Source of the DNA: Anaerolineae bacterium
GTDB lineage: Bacteria; Chloroflexota; Anaerolineae; Aggregatilineales; UBA3940
NCBI GenBank assembly: GCA_016926985.1
Contig: JAFGNO010000054.1
Span: forward strand, 1 to 24,357
DNA: 24,357 bases
Direction of reading: 5' to 3'
The notes below the pieces were generated by a model. The model saw only the letters and a program-made list of their open reading frames with translations, did not search any database and had not been told where the DNA came from. The position numbers and the translations under genes are program-made. Below are positions 1 through 8,393 of the stretch, piece after piece (position 1 is the stretch's first letter; every line of letters begins with the position of its first letter).

Positions 1-266
1 CTGTGTAATAAAGAGGAAATGATAGCCCATTTCGGATGATTTTATCTTTCGCCTAATTGTCTCTTGTGCTTAAGTTGACACTTATGGCACATGAACAGTC
101 ATCATTCCGGCCAATTTTCTGATTGGAGTAAACAAGGCATAGCTACTCACTCGGTGTGGCACGCTTCCTTCTGAGCCAGCACATACCTGATAGGAGTGCG
201 AGATCGGATTATACCGTGTTAGTATTTTGGCCTCAATTCGGCATGTGCTGGCTGGGGGGCCATGTG
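1..266. other. upstream stretch without a supported gene
   Basis: I find no convincing coding sequence here. The only open frame is a short minus-strand one with no family resemblance. A TTGACA hexamer lies at 75-80 but has no -10 partner at 16-18 bases. The stretch is best read as intergenic DNA upstream of ftsY; a neighbouring gene presumably lies beyond the left edge. Confidence 0.5.
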
Positions 267-275
267 TGATATAAT
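267..275 (+). promoter_or_regulatory. extended -10 promoter for ftsY
   Basis: TGATATAAT at 267-275 is a perfect extended -10 (TGn plus TATAAT). I see no good -35, which extended -10 promoters can tolerate. The predicted transcript start near 282 is about 25 bases before the ATG at 307. This also argues against translation starting at 262, which would lie upstream of the transcript. Confidence 0.55.
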
Positions 276-306
276 CCAGCAAGCCGACAGAAAGGATTTT
301 TACAGA

Positions 307-1197
307 ATGTTTCGCGCTGCTCTTGGAAGAACAAGACAGGCGGTTTTTGGCCGTATTGCCTCTGTCCTTGGCTCTTCGGAACTAACAGACGATGTCTGGG
401 AAGAACTTGAGGCGCTGTTAGTACAGGCTGATATGGGCATCCACACCTCCCTTGCAGTAACAGATCGTCTCAGGAAACGGGTTAAGCAGGAGGGTTTGAC
501 ACGGTTTGATCAGGTACAGACTGCCCTTAAGGACATCCTGGTCGATATGCTTCCTGTTCGGGGACCAGATGCGCTGAGCGAATTTCGTCTGCTGACCGTT
601 GTCCTTGTCATTGGGGTGAATGGTTCCGGTAAGACCACTTCCATTGCCAAACTTGCCAGCCGCTGGCAGGAAGAAGGTTGGCGGATAATGCTCAGTGCTG
701 CGGATACGTTTCGTGCCGCAGCCATCGAGCAGCTGCAAACCTGGGGCAAGCGGCTGGATATTCCGGTCATTTCGGGCCAACAGGGCGGCGATCCGGGGGC
801 GGTGGTTTATGACTCGATCCGCGCCGCACGGGCCAGAGATAAAAATCTATTGATCATTGACACGGCAGGGCGGCTTCACACCAAGTATAACTTGATGGAA
901 GAACTCAAAAAAATCAGAACGGTCATAAGCAAAAACGTTCATGATGCCCCCCACGAGGTGTTGTTAGTGGTAGACGGAACAACCGGACAGAATGCGCTGC
1001 AGCAGGCCAGATATTTTAAAGATGCAATTGGGGTGACTGGTGTCGTATTGACCAAACTGGACAGCACTGCTCGAGGCGGTATGGTTTTTGCAATTGGCAA
1101 TGAACTTGGGCTTCCAATAAGGTATATTGGTGAGGGAGAGGGATTGGGCGATTTGAGTCCATTCGATCCCGCCGCTTTTGTGGACGCTCTATTTTAA
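307..1197 (+). CDS. ftsY: signal recognition particle receptor FtsY
   Basis: FtsY is the SRP receptor GTPase that docks ribosome-SRP complexes at the inner membrane for co-translational insertion. The 296-residue protein has a helical N domain (about 1-85) and an NG-type GTPase domain. GVNGSGKTT (103-111) is the P-loop, DTAGR (185-189) is G3 and TKLD (249-252) is G4, and the C-terminal GEGEGLGDLSPFDP segment is typical of SRP GTPases. There is no long acidic A domain, so this is the short form. I start at ATG 307 because AAAGGA at 291-296 is well spaced and an extended -10 lies at 267-275; the frame is open back to 262. prfB begins 24 bases downstream, so the two are probably co-transcribed. 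The close relative Ffh is excluded because no methionine-rich M domain follows the G domain. Confidence 0.95.
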   Translation: MFRAALGRTRQAVFGRIASVLGSSELTDDVWEELEALLVQADMGIHTSLAVTDRLRKRVKQEGLTRFDQVQTALKDILVDMLPVRGPDALSEFRLLTVVLVIGVNGSGKTTSIAKLASRWQEEGWRIMLSAADTFRAAAIEQLQTWGKRLDIPVISGQQGGDPGAVVYDSIRAARARDKNLLIIDTAGRLHTKYNLMEELKKIRTVISKNVHDAPHEVLLVVDGTTGQNALQQARYFKDAIGVTGVVLTKLDSTARGGMVFAIGNELGLPIRYIGEGEGLGDLSPFDPAAFVDALF

Positions 1198-1221
1198 GTT
1201 GAAATCTTGGAGAATTGACTG

Positions 1222-2299
1222 ATGGAAGACATGCTGAGACAGCTCGACGATTTGAAAACGCGGGTGTTAATGATACAGGAGCATCTTTGACCTCGCGGCA
1301 AAACGCGACGAGCTGTCAAGGATCGAGAAAAAAACCGCAGCCCCCACATTCTGGGATGACACCAATCTGGCCCGTGACCTGATGCGGAAAGCCTCACGTT
1401 TGCGTAAGGAAACGGAACGTTGGGATGCCTTGAGCGCCGGAATTGATGATGCTATTGAATTGGCTTCCCTGGAAGACCCTGATCTGGCAGATGAATTGTC
1501 TCGGGAGGTTGAATCTCTGGCAAAAATCGTCGACGAACTGGAGTTCACGACCATGCTTTCTGGCGCTTATGATGATGAGGATGCGATCCTCTCCATACAT
1601 GCTGGAACAGGCGGCGTGGACGCAATGGACTGGGCAGAGATGTTGGAACGGATGTATCTTCGCTGGGCCGAAATATCTGGATATGGGGCTGAAATCCTTG
1701 ATCGCAGCCCGGGGGAAGAATATGGCATTAAGAGCGTCACAATTGCCATAAACGGCGATTGGGCATATGGTTATCTGCGTTCTGAGCGAGGCGTGCATCG
1801 GTTAGTGAGGTTGTCGCCGTTTGACTCTGCTCACCGGCGTCATACGTCATTTGCGCTGGTCGAGGTCTGGCCTGATGTACATGGCGAGATTACAATCGAG
1901 ATTAACCCGGCAGATTTGCAGATCGATACATTTAGAGCCGGTGGGGCAGGAGGGCAGCATGTCCAAAAGAATGAGACGGCGATCCGAATTACACATATCC
2001 CATCGGGCATCGTGGTGAGTTGTCAGAACCAGCGCTCGTTGACCCAAAACAGGGAATCTGCTCTTCGTGTTTTGCGGGCGCGCCTGTTCGAGATGGAATA
2101 CGAGAAGCAGGAACAGGAACTGCAGGAGTTGAAGGGGGAATATATCGATGCCAATTTCGGCAACCAGATTCGGTCATATGTTCTCCATCCCTATCAGATG
2201 GTTAAAGACCATCGCACAGATTTTGAAAGCGCAAACACCAGTTCTATCCTGGATGGGAACCTGATGGGCTTTATGGAAGCCTATTTAAAACAAGCTTAG
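1222..2299 (+). CDS. prfB: peptide chain release factor 2 (programmed +1 frameshift)
   Basis: RF2 releases the nascent chain at UGA and UAA codons. The gene is split over two frames. Codons 1-22 run from ATG 1222 to CTT 1285-1287, an in-frame TGA follows at 1288-1290, and translation resumes one base later at GAC 1289, giving about 358 residues in total. After the shift the sequence continues as DLAAKRDELSRIEKK, typical of RF2. The codon-recognition tripeptide SPF is at 198-200 and the peptidyl-transferase motif GGQ at 243-245, in the RAGGAGGQHVQKNETA context. A start in the second frame at 1382 would drop the conserved N-terminus. GGAG lies a suitable distance before ATG 1222. Expression is presumably autoregulated: low RF2 slows termination at the internal TGA and favours the shift. 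Confidence 0.96.
1277..1291 (+). promoter_or_regulatory. RF2 autoregulatory +1 frameshift site
   Basis: AGGAG (1277-1281) is an internal Shine-Dalgarno-like sequence exactly three bases before the slippery CTT (1285-1287). CTT is followed by TGA and then C, giving CTTTGAC. This is the classical arrangement of bacterial prfB, in which ribosomes slip from CTT to TTT and read GAC. Both flanking frames carry RF2 homology, so this is not a sequencing error. Confidence 0.95.
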
Positions 2300-2333
2300 T
2301 GAACGTTACTCACAGTGTCAGGAGGTTGCTGCA

Positions 2334-3707
2334 ATGAATGATTTGAAGTCAAAATATCCTAAAAGTGCTAAGAGTAAAAAGCCGTCTCCCGGGGGTTCCA
2401 GACCAAAACCAACTCGCCCTTCTTCACCATCCAAAGGGTCCATGAAACCGCCTCCCAAGCCCGTCCAGCGATCGACGCCCCCTCAAAAGGTGCACAAACC
2501 GGTTCCCCCGAAAAAGCCGCCGGCCCCGCCGGCTCGTGCTAAGACGCCACCAGCGCAATCTGCTTATCGGGAAACGCCCGAGGTGCCAGGATCGACGAGA
2601 GGGGTATCGCCGACCGCTATGGCTGCTGGCCTGGGAGTTGCCGGCGCTGCAGCTACTGGCGATCTCAACGTGGTGCTGTCCGGGATTTCCGAAGAGCTGA
2701 CTCAATTGGCTTCTGATGTTACTTTCAGCGACCACCATCAGTCGGTTGCCGATCTAGAAACCGGGATATCCGATCTGATTGCACAGGTTCAGGACTTCCG
2801 GGCAAGGGGATACCAGTATAAAAACTTCCTGGAAAGAAAATGTGAAGTTCTCCTGCAAAAATGGCAGGAGGCAGAACCCCAGATTCGCGCTCGGCTCGAT
2901 ACTGCTTCGCGAGATCTCATCCCTCAATATGAGGGGTTGTCATCACAGTATGCTCAGGTATCATCAATGGGCCGGTTGGGGCAGACGCAGGTATCTTCCT
3001 TGAACGGGTCGGCCCAGGAACTGCGTGCACGGGTCAATGCCACTGAGGCTTCTTTGCAGGCTTTGTACTCTGGTGTTAGGCAGACGTTCTACCAGACCCA
3101 GGTACAGGTCCGGCAGGTGGCCTGGCTTTTAGACCAGGTGGATCAGGCCAGTTTTGATCTGCTTGCGGGTGAAAACATTATTCAAGCTGTAGAGGCTAAA
3201 TGGTGGCGGGATGGACGCGACTCCGGCCCTGAAGGAATATTGTATCTGACTGACCAGCGTATTCTTTTTGAGCAGAAAGAAAAAGTCGCGACTAAAAAGG
3301 TACTTTTCGTGACAACCGCATCCGAGATGGTCCAGGAGTTGCTTCTTGCGACCCCCGTATCAGGAATTGAGTCGGTGAAAGCAAGTACTGCCGGGTTGAT
3401 GGGTGGGCAGGATCATCTGGACTTTGATTTTAATACTGGCGATTTTGTCAATGCGCATTTTCATATTAAGGGTCAGGACAGTACCGAGTGGGCGGCTCTG
3501 GTCAAACGGGTCCTGAACGGGGAGATCATGCGCGAACGGTATTACGCGGAAGGCGAGGAAGCTCAGGCTGAGATTCAGGCTACAGAAACTGCGATGACTG
3601 AAGCCCCAACGAATTGCACTGCCTGTGGTGCCCCTCTGGATGAGCAGATTGTCCGTGGGCAGCGGCAGATTGAGTGCGAGTTCTGCGGGACGGTTATGCG
3701 CTGGTAG
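2334..3707 (+). CDS. proline-rich, coiled-coil, zinc-ribbon protein of unknown function
   Basis: I do not recognise a named family for this 457-residue protein. Residues 1-100 are low-complexity and rich in Pro, Lys and Ser, probably disordered and positively charged. A short Ala/Gly-rich patch follows, then a helical, Gln-rich region (about 115-275) likely to form coiled coil. Residues about 280-390 (GILYLTDQRILFEQKE and the SGIESVKAS segment) look like a PH/GRAM-type beta fold, which I infer from pattern only. The C-terminus is a zinc ribbon with C428, C431, C448 and C451. There is no signal peptide or membrane helix, so it is probably cytoplasmic. A perfect AGGAGG at 2320-2325 supports ATG 2334. 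It sits 34 bases after prfB and may belong to the same operon. A similar C-terminal zinc ribbon occurs in the protein at 20520-21032. Confidence 0.8.
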   Translation: MNDLKSKYPKSAKSKKPSPGGSRPKPTRPSSPSKGSMKPPPKPVQRSTPPQKVHKPVPPKKPPAPPARAKTPPAQSAYRETPEVPGSTRGVSPTAMAAGLGVAGAAATGDLNVVLSGISEELTQLASDVTFSDHHQSVADLETGISDLIAQVQDFRARGYQYKNFLERKCEVLLQKWQEAEPQIRARLDTASRDLIPQYEGLSSQYAQVSSMGRLGQTQVSSLNGSAQELRARVNATEASLQALYSGVRQTFYQTQVQVRQVAWLLDQVDQASFDLLAGENIIQAVEAKWWRDGRDSGPEGILYLTDQRILFEQKEKVATKKVLFVTTASEMVQELLLATPVSGIESVKASTAGLMGGQDHLDFDFNTGDFVNAHFHIKGQDSTEWAALVKRVLNGEIMRERYYAEGEEAQAEIQATETAMTEAPTNCTACGAPLDEQIVRGQRQIECEFCGTVMRW

Positions 3708-3750
3708 AAAGCCTTTAGGAACATTGCGCGGCAGCAATCTCGCGAATTGT

Positions 3751-3779
3751 TTGCGTGTGCCTGTAAAGGGATATATAAT
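3751..3779 (+). promoter_or_regulatory. candidate rpoC promoter
   Basis: TTGCGT (3751-3756, three of six matches) is 17 bases from a perfect TATAAT (3774-3779). It would give a leader of about 180 bases before the rpoC start, including the palindrome at 3852-3868 and the hairpin at 3873-3927. Confidence 0.5.
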
Positions 3780-3851
3780 AATCGTTTGCTGTATGTATAG
3801 AACAAACTGACATTCTGCTGACCAAGCGGGATCAATTGATATTTTAGGACA

Positions 3852-3868
3852 TCACATTAATGATGTGA
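3852..3868. promoter_or_regulatory. 6-5-6 palindrome in the rpoC leader
   Basis: TCACAT and ATGTGA flank the five bases TAATG. The size fits a dimeric regulator operator, but the site is downstream of the predicted promoter, so it could equally be a small RNA hairpin. No T-run follows, so it is not an intrinsic terminator. Confidence 0.4.
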
Positions 3869-3872
3869 CGAA

Positions 3873-3927
3873 TGGCAAGAAGATAAATGCGCCGGTAGTT
3901 GTTGCCGTGCGCATTTTCAACTTGCCA
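3873..3927 (+). promoter_or_regulatory. strong leader hairpin upstream of rpoC
   Basis: Three nested perfect arms are seen: TGGCAAG (3873-3879) with CTTGCCA (3921-3927), AAATGCGC (3885-3892) with GCGCATTT (3909-3916), and CGG (3893-3895) with CCG (3905-3907) around a nine-base loop. An asymmetric internal loop separates the outer two arms. The hairpin ends 40 bases before the GTG start, lacks a U-tract, and leaves the ribosome-binding site free. I infer a structured 5' leader that may be a protein-binding or processing site; I know no named RNA family matching it. Confidence 0.6.
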
Positions 3928-3967
3928 TGTCGGTGTTGTCAGGAAGCAGCGAGGAGGGTGAGCATCA

Positions 3968-6900
3968 GTGGTATATGGGCGTGTGCGGGAAACAGGGCTG
4001 GAAGCTAAAGAATTCCGGGCTTTGCGAATCAGCCTGGCTTCTCCAGAACAGATCAAATCCTGGTCTTATGGAGAGGTAACCAAACCGGAAACTATCAATT
4101 ATCGGCGCCTGCGCCCGGAGAAAGATGGGCTTTTCTGCGAGGCGATTTTCGGTCCTACGCGTGACTGGCAGTGCTATTGCGGGAAATACAAAAATGTCCG
4201 CTACAAGGGCTTGACCTGTGACAAGTGCGGCGTTGAGATTACCCGAGCCTCAGTCAGGCGTGAGAGAATGGGCCATATTGAGCTGGCTGCCCCGGTGGCC
4301 CACGTGTGGTATACGCGCCGGGTGCCAAGTTATCTTGGGCTGCTCCTCGATGTTTCGCGGCGCAATCTTGACCGGGTTTTGTACTTTGCCCAGTATGTCA
4401 TTACCCATGTTGATGAGGAGGCCCGTCAGCGAGCCTTAAAACGTCTGGCTGACGAGTTGAAGGCGGAGCAGGTAAAAGCTCGTGAAGAAGCGGATGGCCT
4501 GATTGCGGCTGTTGAAGGGGCGCGGGATGGAGTTTTGTCTGATCTTCAGGTTCAACAAAGCGAGCTGGATACCCATCTGGATGAAGAACTGGCTGCCCGT
4601 ACCGATGAGTTGGTGAAAGCCGCTCAGATTATCCAGGAGCGCATCGAAGCCAAACAGGGTGTAAAGATCCGGAAGGACATCGTTTTTGAACTCCTCGATG
4701 AGGTGGTAGCCGAATCCGGGGAAACGGTTGGCTCTGAGCATATCTCTCGCGTGCAGGAAGTGACGGCCGAGGCCTTGAACGACCTGCAAGAGGATATTGA
4801 GCAACGTCGTGCTGATACACTTATGTCTGATGCGGGTCATACGGAGCCCATTACTGGCGAGGCGGCTGAGGAAATAGCGGAGATTGAAGACTCTTTCAAT
4901 CGGCGGCTGACTGAGTTGGAATACCAGTATCACGAACAGCGCGCTGAGCTGGAAGAGTTGCAACAGATGCAGTTCCTGGGCGAGGCTCGTTACCGCGAAC
5001 TGCGCCAGCGCTATGGTCAGGTCTTCAAAGCGGGAATGGGGGCGGGGGCATTTTACGACATTCTGCAGTCAATGGATCTCACCAAGCTGAGCCAGGAACT
5101 CTGGCAGGAGGTGAGAACCACCCGTTCAAAGCAGCGGCGGCGAAAGGCCACCAAGCGGCTGCGTGTTGTTGAAGCGCTGCGCAATAGCGGGAACCGTCCT
5201 GAGTGGATGATACTGACTGTTTTGCCGGTGATCCCGCCCGATCTGCGTCCAATGGTTCAACTGGATGGCGGGCGCTTTGCTACGTCAGACCTGAACGACC
5301 TCTACCGCCGTGTCATCAATCGAAATAACCGGCTTAAACGCCTGCTTGAACTGGGGGCGCCGGATGTGATTGTCCGGAATGAGAAGCGGATGCTGCAAGA
5401 GGCTGTCGACAGTTTGATTGATAACAGCCAGCGGGGTAGGGCGCTCAGCCGGCGTGGACGCCGCGAACTGAAATCCCTGAGCGACATGCTCAAAGGTAAG
5501 AAAGGGCGTTTTCGTCGGAATTTGCTGGGCAAACGCGTTGACTATTCAGGGCGTTCGGTTATCGTTATTGGGCCAAAGCTCAAGCTCCATCAGTGTGGCC
5601 TTCCCAAGACCATGGCCCTTGAATTGTACAGGCCGTTTGTCATCAGCCGGCTGGTCAAATATAACTACGCTTCCAACGTGAAGAGCGCCAAACGTATCAT
5701 TGAAAGCGAGAAGCCAGAAGTCTGGGAAGTGCTGGAAGAAGTGATCCAGGAGCGACCGGTGCTCCTCAATCGTGCGCCAACGCTCCACCGCCTTGGTATT
5801 CAAGCTTTTGAGCCGATGCTTGTTGAGGGCAAGGCGATCCAGATTCACCCACTGGTATGTACCGCTTTCAATGCCGACTTTGATGGCGACCAGATGGCCG
5901 TGCATGTGCCCCTGTCGGAAAAAGCTGTAGTCGAAGCGCGCGAGCTGATGCTCAGCACGCGAAATCTGCTTAAGCCAGCAGCTGGTGATCCAATCGTTGG
6001 CCCCAGCAAAGATATGGTGCTGGGGATGTTCTACCTGACAATGGAAGCGCCATCAGCGCAGCTGAAGGATCTTGACCCGACGACTCTTCGTTCGTTCTAT
6101 GATATTGACGATGTTGAGTATGCTTTTGCTCTTGGTCACGTGCATTTGCATACACCAATTCGCATTTTCAATATCTATGACAACCCTGAGGCTAAACAAC
6201 CTGACAAACCTGTTGTCACCACGGTGGGCAGGTGTATCTTCAACCGGATTCTCCCGGACGACATAAGGTGGGTCAACGAAACGCTTGACAAGAAGGGCGT
6301 CAACCGGCTGGTTGCTCAGATATATACATTATTTGGCCCGGAGATAACGGTAGATGTTGTTGATGGCATTAAAAACCTGGGGTTCAAGTACGCGACTTTT
6401 TCTGGCGCTACGATTGCCATCAGTGACCTGACTATTCCTTCTGAGCGTGAAGTTATCCTCACGGATACAACTCAGGTTGTGGCTCAGATTGAGCGCGAAT
6501 ATCGCCGTGGCCTGCTTACGGAAGACGAGCGGTATCAGTCCACAATTAACGAATGGACAACCGCAAAATCCCGTGTGGAGAGCGCTGTTAGGAAGGCGCT
6601 TAATCCCTATGGCAGCGTGGCAATTATGGCTAATTCCGGATCAACCAAAGGCGGGATGGGGCCCATCACGCAGCTTGCTGGAATGCGGGGGTTGATGGCC
6701 GATCCTTCAGGCCGGATCATTGACCTGCCAATCCGCAGCAATTTCCGCCAGGGGTTGACGGCTCTGGAGTACTTCATCAGCACTCACGGTGCCCGCAAAG
6801 GGTTGGCGGATACAGCGCTGCGCACAGCAGATGCTGGATACTTGACCCGTCGCCTGGTGGATGTGGCCCAGGATATGATCATCAACAGTCATGACTGTGG

Positions 6901-8347
6901 AACAGAAGCCGGTCAGTGGATAAGACGCTCTGAGCCACTTGCTGATCAGACCCTGGTTGAGCGGCTGGTTGGTCGTGTGGCAGCCGGGGCAGTGGTAGAC
7001 CCGGAGACAGGTGAAATCATTGTTGACCGTAACCAGATGATCGGAGAGCGTCAGGCGGAACAGATTTATGTTTCTGGCGTTGATGATATCTACGTCCGTT
7101 CACCAATGACCTGCGAACTGCCCTTTGGATTATGCCAGCTTTGCTATGGACGTGATATGGGGCGGGGCGATCTTGTTGAGATTGGCTCGGCTGTAGGGAT
7201 CGTGGCGGCCCAGTCAATTGGCGAGCCTGGTACACAGCTCACCCTGCGAACATTCCACACCGGGGGAACGGCTGAGGAACGCGGTGATATCACCACCGGT
7301 CTGCCGCGTGTGGAGGAGTTGTTTGAAGCGCGCAAGAAACCCAAGGGCGAAGCGGTAATCACCGATATTGATGGGCGCGTAGAGCTTTACGATAGTGAAG
7401 ATATCAAATATGCGCGGGTTATTGACACCGAAACCAAGCGAGAACCATATGATGTCCAGGACTGGGAGGTGCTCGTTGAAGATGGCGAAGAAGTCGTTCG
7501 CGGGCAGGAACTGGCCCGTCACGGAGAAGAGGTATTCTCGGCGGAGCGTGATGGACGGGTATCCATTCAGGATGGGGTGCTGACCTTCATCTACGATATC
7601 ATCGAAGAGCGCGAGTATGAACTGCCCAGCGCGGCCCGTCTGGTCGAGGTGTCGGATGATACCGGACGGCATCGCCTTCGGAGCGGGGACTACGTGAAAG
7701 CTGGCGATCAACTCACTGAGGGGCCAAAGAATCCACATCGCATCCTGCGGATACTTGGCGCAGATGCGGCGCAGTGGTACCTGTTAGAAGAGGTGCAGAA
7801 GGTGTATCGCTCCCAGGGTGTGAACATCAATGATAAGCACTTTGAGGTAATTATCCGTCGGATGCTCAGCAAAGTGCAGGTCACACGGAGTGGTGATACA
7901 TCGCTTCTGCCCGGTGAACTGGTGGAGCGGTTGTTGTTGCGGCGCATCAATGACCTGATCATTGAGCAGGGAGGCGTTCCAGCAACTGCGCAGAATATTT
8001 TACTGGGCATCACAAAGGCAGCCCTGAGCACGGACAGCTTCCTGTCAGCGTCTTCCTTCCAGCATACAATCAAAGTGCTGGCTGGTGCGGCGATAGCAGG
8101 TAAAGAAGATCCCCTTATCGGGCTGAAAGAAAATGTCATCATTGGCAAGCTGATACCGGCAGGAACAGGGTATCATCACTATAAAGAGGATCGTGCTAAC
8201 CTTCTCTCCACCCACGCTAATGAAGTGGCTTCCGAATATCTTGTGCCATCGATTGCGGAATCTTCAGGGACTGGCGCTCTGGTCGAAGGGGGGGAATACG
8301 ACGACCCGGATGACATCGACGAACTGGACCTTGACAGTGATTTGTAA
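3968..8347 (+). CDS. rpoC: DNA-directed RNA polymerase subunit beta'
   Basis: Beta' forms the clamp and most of the active centre of RNA polymerase. The 1459-residue protein has the N-terminal zinc-binding site (C69, C71, C84, C87), the catalytic NADFDGDQMAVH motif (N635, with Mg-binding D637, D639 and D641), and the second zinc site (C977, C1049, C1056, C1059). Bridge-helix and trigger-loop sequences follow in order. Between about residues 150 and 395 lies a long, charged, mostly helical stretch that looks like coiled coil and is inserted in the clamp region. The C-terminus is a short acidic tail. GTG 3968 is preceded by GAGGAGGG at 3951-3958. rpoB is not adjacent: a hypothetical gene lies upstream and a convergent gene downstream. 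A terminator follows 16 bases after the stop. Confidence 0.97.
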   Translation: MVYGRVRETGLEAKEFRALRISLASPEQIKSWSYGEVTKPETINYRRLRPEKDGLFCEAIFGPTRDWQCYCGKYKNVRYKGLTCDKCGVEITRASVRRERMGHIELAAPVAHVWYTRRVPSYLGLLLDVSRRNLDRVLYFAQYVITHVDEEARQRALKRLADELKAEQVKAREEADGLIAAVEGARDGVLSDLQVQQSELDTHLDEELAARTDELVKAAQIIQERIEAKQGVKIRKDIVFELLDEVVAESGETVGSEHISRVQEVTAEALNDLQEDIEQRRADTLMSDAGHTEPITGEAAEEIAEIEDSFNRRLTELEYQYHEQRAELEELQQMQFLGEARYRELRQRYGQVFKAGMGAGAFYDILQSMDLTKLSQELWQEVRTTRSKQRRRKATKRLRVVEALRNSGNRPEWMILTVLPVIPPDLRPMVQLDGGRFATSDLNDLYRRVINRNNRLKRLLELGAPDVIVRNEKRMLQEAVDSLIDNSQRGRALSRRGRRELKSLSDMLKGKKGRFRRNLLGKRVDYSGRSVIVIGPKLKLHQCGLPKTMALELYRPFVISRLVKYNYASNVKSAKRIIESEKPEVWEVLEEVIQERPVLLNRAPTLHRLGIQAFEPMLVEGKAIQIHPLVCTAFNADFDGDQMAVHVPLSEKAVVEARELMLSTRNLLKPAAGDPIVGPSKDMVLGMFYLTMEAPSAQLKDLDPTTLRSFYDIDDVEYAFALGHVHLHTPIRIFNIYDNPEAKQPDKPVVTTVGRCIFNRILPDDIRWVNETLDKKGVNRLVAQIYTLFGPEITVDVVDGIKNLGFKYATFSGATIAISDLTIPSEREVILTDTTQVVAQIEREYRRGLLTEDERYQSTINEWTTAKSRVESAVRKALNPYGSVAIMANSGSTKGGMGPITQLAGMRGLMADPSGRIIDLPIRSNFRQGLTALEYFISTHGARKGLADTALRTADAGYLTRRLVDVAQDMIINSHDCGTEAGQWIRRSEPLADQTLVERLVGRVAAGAVVDPETGEIIVDRNQMIGERQAEQIYVSGVDDIYVRSPMTCELPFGLCQLCYGRDMGRGDLVEIGSAVGIVAAQSIGEPGTQLTLRTFHTGGTAEERGDITTGLPRVEELFEARKKPKGEAVITDIDGRVELYDSEDIKYARVIDTETKREPYDVQDWEVLVEDGEEVVRGQELARHGEEVFSAERDGRVSIQDGVLTFIYDIIEEREYELPSAARLVEVSDDTGRHRLRSGDYVKAGDQLTEGPKNPHRILRILGADAAQWYLLEEVQKVYRSQGVNINDKHFEVIIRRMLSKVQVTRSGDTSLLPGELVERLLLRRINDLIIEQGGVPATAQNILLGITKAALSTDSFLSASSFQHTIKVLAGAAIAGKEDPLIGLKENVIIGKLIPAGTGYHHYKEDRANLLSTHANEVASEYLVPSIAESSGTGALVEGGEYDDPDDIDELDLDSDL

Positions 8348-8363
8348 ATAGAGACCACGAAAT

Positions 8364-8392
8364 AAAAAGACCCCTCAAAAAGGGGCCTTTTT
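8364..8392. terminator. bidirectional terminator between rpoC and the convergent gene
   Basis: Arms 8364-8375 and 8381-8392 form a 12-base-pair stem with one A-C mismatch and the loop CAAAA. A-rich and T-rich ends make it a Rho-independent terminator on both strands. It lies 16 bases after the rpoC stop and directly after the stop of the minus-strand gene. Confidence 0.85.
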
Positions 8393-8393
8393 A

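Noticed and set aside
75..80. TTGACA as a -35
   Set aside because: No -10 lies at a suitable distance.
262..306. Upstream extension of ftsY to 262
   Set aside because: An extended -10 lies at 267-275 and a good ribosome-binding site precedes ATG 307.
1382..2299. RF2 starting at 1382
   Set aside because: RF2 homology continues upstream through the frameshift site to ATG 1222.
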